From contig OY804583.1 in NCBI GenBank assembly GCA_963680875.1, positions 36,259,331-36,323,330 on the forward strand: a stretch of DNA of 64,000 bases, written 5' to 3'. Within the stretch, counting starts at the first letter, position 1. Each line of letters opens with the position of its first letter. A program made the translations under genes and the position numbers. Source of the stretch: Bathymodiolus brooksi (taxonomy: Eukaryota; Mollusca; Bivalvia; Mytilida; Modiolidae). Of this stretch, positions 61,601 through 64,000 are shown one piece after another. The notes under the pieces were generated by a model. The model was not told the DNA's origin, did no database searches, and saw nothing but the letters and a program-made list of their open reading frames with translations.

Positions 61601-64000
61601 GCCTTACGTCCAGCGCCCTAGACCACTCGACTACATCCACTCCCTAAAAAAAGGAGCTTCAATAGTCGTAGTGTTACCTTGTCTCGTAAGGCAAATCTAG
61701 GGATAGGCGTAAGACATGTGTATAAGCGTGTGTAGATGGTACATATATACTTAATATTATAATTTGACAGCAATCTAACTCAGCAATTTTTGATATATTG
61801 GATAGGATAATGAAGAATTATTCACTATACAGTCACAGGAAATAAAGTATATTATACAAACGTCTAGAAGCAAGTGACAACCATACAATATATCTGTCCC
61901 ACTGGATCTCAAAGTTACTTTAAAGGATACTAGGTTAATACTAAATATTATATACGTCTGAAAATTAAACCAAACAGTGTTAGAATTAGATTTTAGAGCT
62001 GTCAAATTTTTGTTCTTCCCTCGACGGGATTTGAACCCACACCATTGTTACACTGCAGCACCATTCGCTTAGCCTTACGTCCAGCGCCCTAGACCACTCG
62101 ACTACATCCACTCCCTAAAAAAAGGAGCTTCAATAGTCGTAGTGTTACCTTGTCTCGTAAGGCAAATCTAGGGATAGGCGTAAGACATGTGTATAAGCGT
62201 GTGTAGATGGTACATATATACTTAATATTATAATTTGACAGCAATCTAACTCAGCAATTTTTAATATATTGGATAGGATAATGAAGAATTATTCACTATA
62301 CAGTCACAGGAAATAAAGTATAGTATACAAACGTCTAGAAGCAAGTGACAACCATACAATATATCTGTCCCACTGGATCTCAAAGTTACTTTAAAGGATA
62401 CTAGGTTAATACTAAATATTATATACGTCTGAAAATTAAACCAAACAGTGTTAGAATTAGATTTTAGAGCTGTCAAATTTTTGTTCTTCCCTCGACGGGA
62501 TTTGAACCCACACCATTGTTACACTGCAGCACCATTCGCTTAGCCTTACGTCCAGCGCCCTAGACCACTCGACTACATCCACTCCCTAAAAAAAGGAGCT
62601 TCAATAGTCGTAGTGTTACCTTGTCTCGTAAGGCAAATCTAGGGATAGGCGTAAGACATGTGTATAAGCGTGTGTAGATGGTACATATATACTTAATATT
62701 ATAATTTGACAGCAATCTAACTCAGCAATTTTTAATATATTGGATAGGATAATGAAGAATTATTCACTATACAGTCACAGGAAATAAAGTATATTATACA
62801 AACGTCTAGAAGCAAGTGACAACCATACAATATATCTGTCCCACTGGATCTCAAAGTTACTTTAAAGGATACTAGGTTAATACTAAATATTATATACGTC
62901 TGAAAATTAAACCAAACAGTGTTAGAATTAGATTTTAGAGCTGTCAAATTTTTGTTCTTCTCTCGACGGGATTTGAACCCACACCATTGTTACACTGCAG
63001 CACCATTCGCTTAGCCTTACGTCCAGCGCCCTAGACCACTCGACTACATCCACTCCCTAAAAAAAGGAGCTTCAATAGTCGTAGTGTTACCTTGTCTCGT
63101 AAGGCAAATCTAGGGATAGGCGTAAGACATGTGTATAAGCGTGTGTAGATGGTACATATATACTTAATATTATAATTTGACAGCAATCTAACTCAGCAAT
63201 TTTTAATATATTGGATAGGATAATGAAGAATTATTCACTATACAGTCACAGGAAATAAAGTATAGTATACAAACGTCTAGAAGCAAGTGACAACCATACA
63301 ATATATCTGTCCCACTGGATCTCAAAGTTACTTTAAAGGATACTAGGTTAATACTAAATATTATATACGTCTGAAAATTAAACCAAACAGTGTTAGAATT
63401 AGATTTTAGAGCTGTCAAATTTTTGTTCTTCCCTCGACGGGATTTGAACCCACACCATTGTTACACTGCAGCACCATTCGCTTAGCCTTACGTCCAGCGC
63501 CCTAGACCACTCGACTACATCCACTCCCTAAAAAAAGGAGCTTCAATAGTCGTAGTGTTACCTTGTCTCGTAAGGCAAATCTAGGGATAGGCGTAAGACA
63601 TGTGTATAAGCGTGTGTAGATGGTACATATATACTTAATATTATAATTTGACAGCAATCTAACTCAGCAATTTTTAATATATTGGATAGGATAATGAAGA
63701 ATTATTCACTATACAGTCACAGGAAATAAAGTATAGTATACAAACGTCTAGAAGCAAGTGACAACCATACAATATATCTGTCCCACTGGATCTCAAAGTT
63801 ACTTTAAAGGATACTAGGTTAATACTAAATATTATATACGTCTGAAAATTAAACCAAACAGTGTTAGAATTAGATTTTAGAGCTGTCAAATTTTTGTTCT
63901 TCCCTCGACGGGATTTGAACCCACACCATTGTTACACTGCAGCACCATTCGCTTAGCCTTACGTCCAGCGCCCTAGACCACTCGACTACATCCACTCCCT
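58650..64000. repeat. 471-bp satellite, about 11.4 units, continuing off the right edge
   Basis: Near-identical 471-bp units start at TATACGTCTGAAAATTAAAC (58,651, then about every 471 bp); one is 470 bp (a T lost near 61,350). Only a few sites vary: TTTTTAATATATT or TTTTTGATATATT (the latter in units at about 60,379 and 61,789), AAGTATATTATAC or AAGTATAGTATAC (the latter near 62,320, 63,260 and 63,731), AATAGTCG or AATTGTCG (60,721), and CTTCCCTCG or CTTCTCTCG (62,958). Each unit carries a tRNA-like segment on the minus strand. The 71-76-codon minus-strand frame in every unit (MTALKSNSNTVWF start) is a by-product of repetition and matches nothing I know. The high identity implies recent amplification. 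Confidence 0.96.
58721..58818 (-). ncRNA. tRNA-Leu(UAA)-like sequence with A and B boxes (first of 12)
   Basis: Read from 58,818 down, the minus strand gives GTAGTCGAGTGGTCTAGGGC (D arm and A box), CTGGACGTAAGG (anticodon arm, TAA at the anticodon position), a long variable region GAATGGTGCTGCAGTGTAAC, GTGGGTTCAAATCCCGT (T arm and B box) and CGAGGGAA. The class II layout and the GGCGCTGGAC-TAAG segment resemble eukaryotic tRNA-Leu(UAA). The acceptor strands do not pair, position 33 is G not U, and the anticodon stem has mismatches, so it cannot be an ordinary functional tRNA. It is more likely a tRNA pseudogene or the Pol III head of a SINE-like unit. The first TTTT downstream on that strand is about 60 bases beyond (complement of GAAAATTAAAC), so a transcript of about 160 nt is conceivable. 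The other copies start at 59,192, 59,663, 60,134, 60,605, 61,076, 61,546, 62,017, 62,488, 62,959, 63,430 and 63,901. Confidence 0.6.

Noticed and set aside
58965..63889. 71-76-codon minus-strand frame conserved in all 471-bp units (MTALKSNSNTVWF)
   Set aside because: Conservation merely reflects near-identity of the satellite units. There is no recognisable domain, and the frame overlaps the region downstream of the tRNA-like segment.
58721..63998. A cluster of twelve functional tRNA-Leu genes
   Set aside because: Acceptor strands do not pair, base 33 is not U and the anticodon stem is mismatched. Only the Pol III boxes and general layout are preserved.
1..64000. Telomeric or canonical centromere-box motifs
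   Set aside because: No TTAGGG tracts and no recognisable CENP-B-box-like 17-mer was noticed in the monomers.

Overview
The window looks like gene-poor nuclear DNA of a metazoan, most likely a bivalve mollusc (a mussel-like genome). It is AT-rich, and no supported protein-coding gene was found on either strand. Its dispersed elements resemble families I recall from mussels and other molluscs: tRNA-headed SINEs whose far end reads like GTGTTTARCGCCAC, a cassette containing CACTAGTGGAGCAGGA, a short element bounded by AGGGGCGGATCCAGG, and non-LTR retrotransposon fragments. The species assignment is inference from memory of repeat families, not a database search. About three quarters of the window is tandem repeat.

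Layout. (1) 1-15,085: a 30-bp satellite that continues out of the left edge. It has a roughly 3.1-3.2 kb higher-order repeat in three copies (about 4,350-13,850) and decays gradually at its right edge (14,250-15,085). (2) 15,086-15,754: a short junction with an 18-bp minisatellite and two copies of a dispersed element, called here the ATTTCGC element. (3) 15,755-41,063: a 25.3-kb array of a 41-bp satellite, about 617 monomers. Clusters of 31-bp short monomers (10-bp deletion) mark nested internal duplications at offsets of 1,517, 6,456 and 2,347 bp. (4) 41,064-51,285: a graveyard of mobile elements. It holds two related roughly 0.45-kb dispersed copies, tRNA-headed SINEs, degraded LINE pol fragments, a 602-bp element with 45-bp terminal inverted repeats, a 2.0-kb structure with 507-bp inverted arms, a 186-bp MITE-like element, a 43-bp minisatellite and two long G-tracts. 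(5) 51,286-54,011: a second, unrelated 41-bp satellite followed by a 66-bp satellite. (6) 54,012-58,612: another SINE, a 102-bp direct duplication, a LINE fragment with a readable YADD motif but stops and frameshifts, more SINE pieces and otherwise unassigned AT-rich DNA. (7) 58,650-64,000: a very homogeneous 471-bp satellite that continues out of the right edge. Each unit carries a degenerate tRNA-Leu(UAA)-like sequence with A and B boxes on the minus strand, twelve in all.

The long open frames in 1-14,250 arise because 30 is divisible by three, and those in the 41-bp array because 123 bp is three monomers. They are treated as consequences of the repeat, not as genes. No genes can be said to work together here. 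The interest lies in how the satellites formed: four of five copies of the ATTTCGC element sit beside a tandem array, the large 41-bp array is bracketed by two overlapping partial copies of it, and a tRNA-derived unit has become a near-identical satellite.
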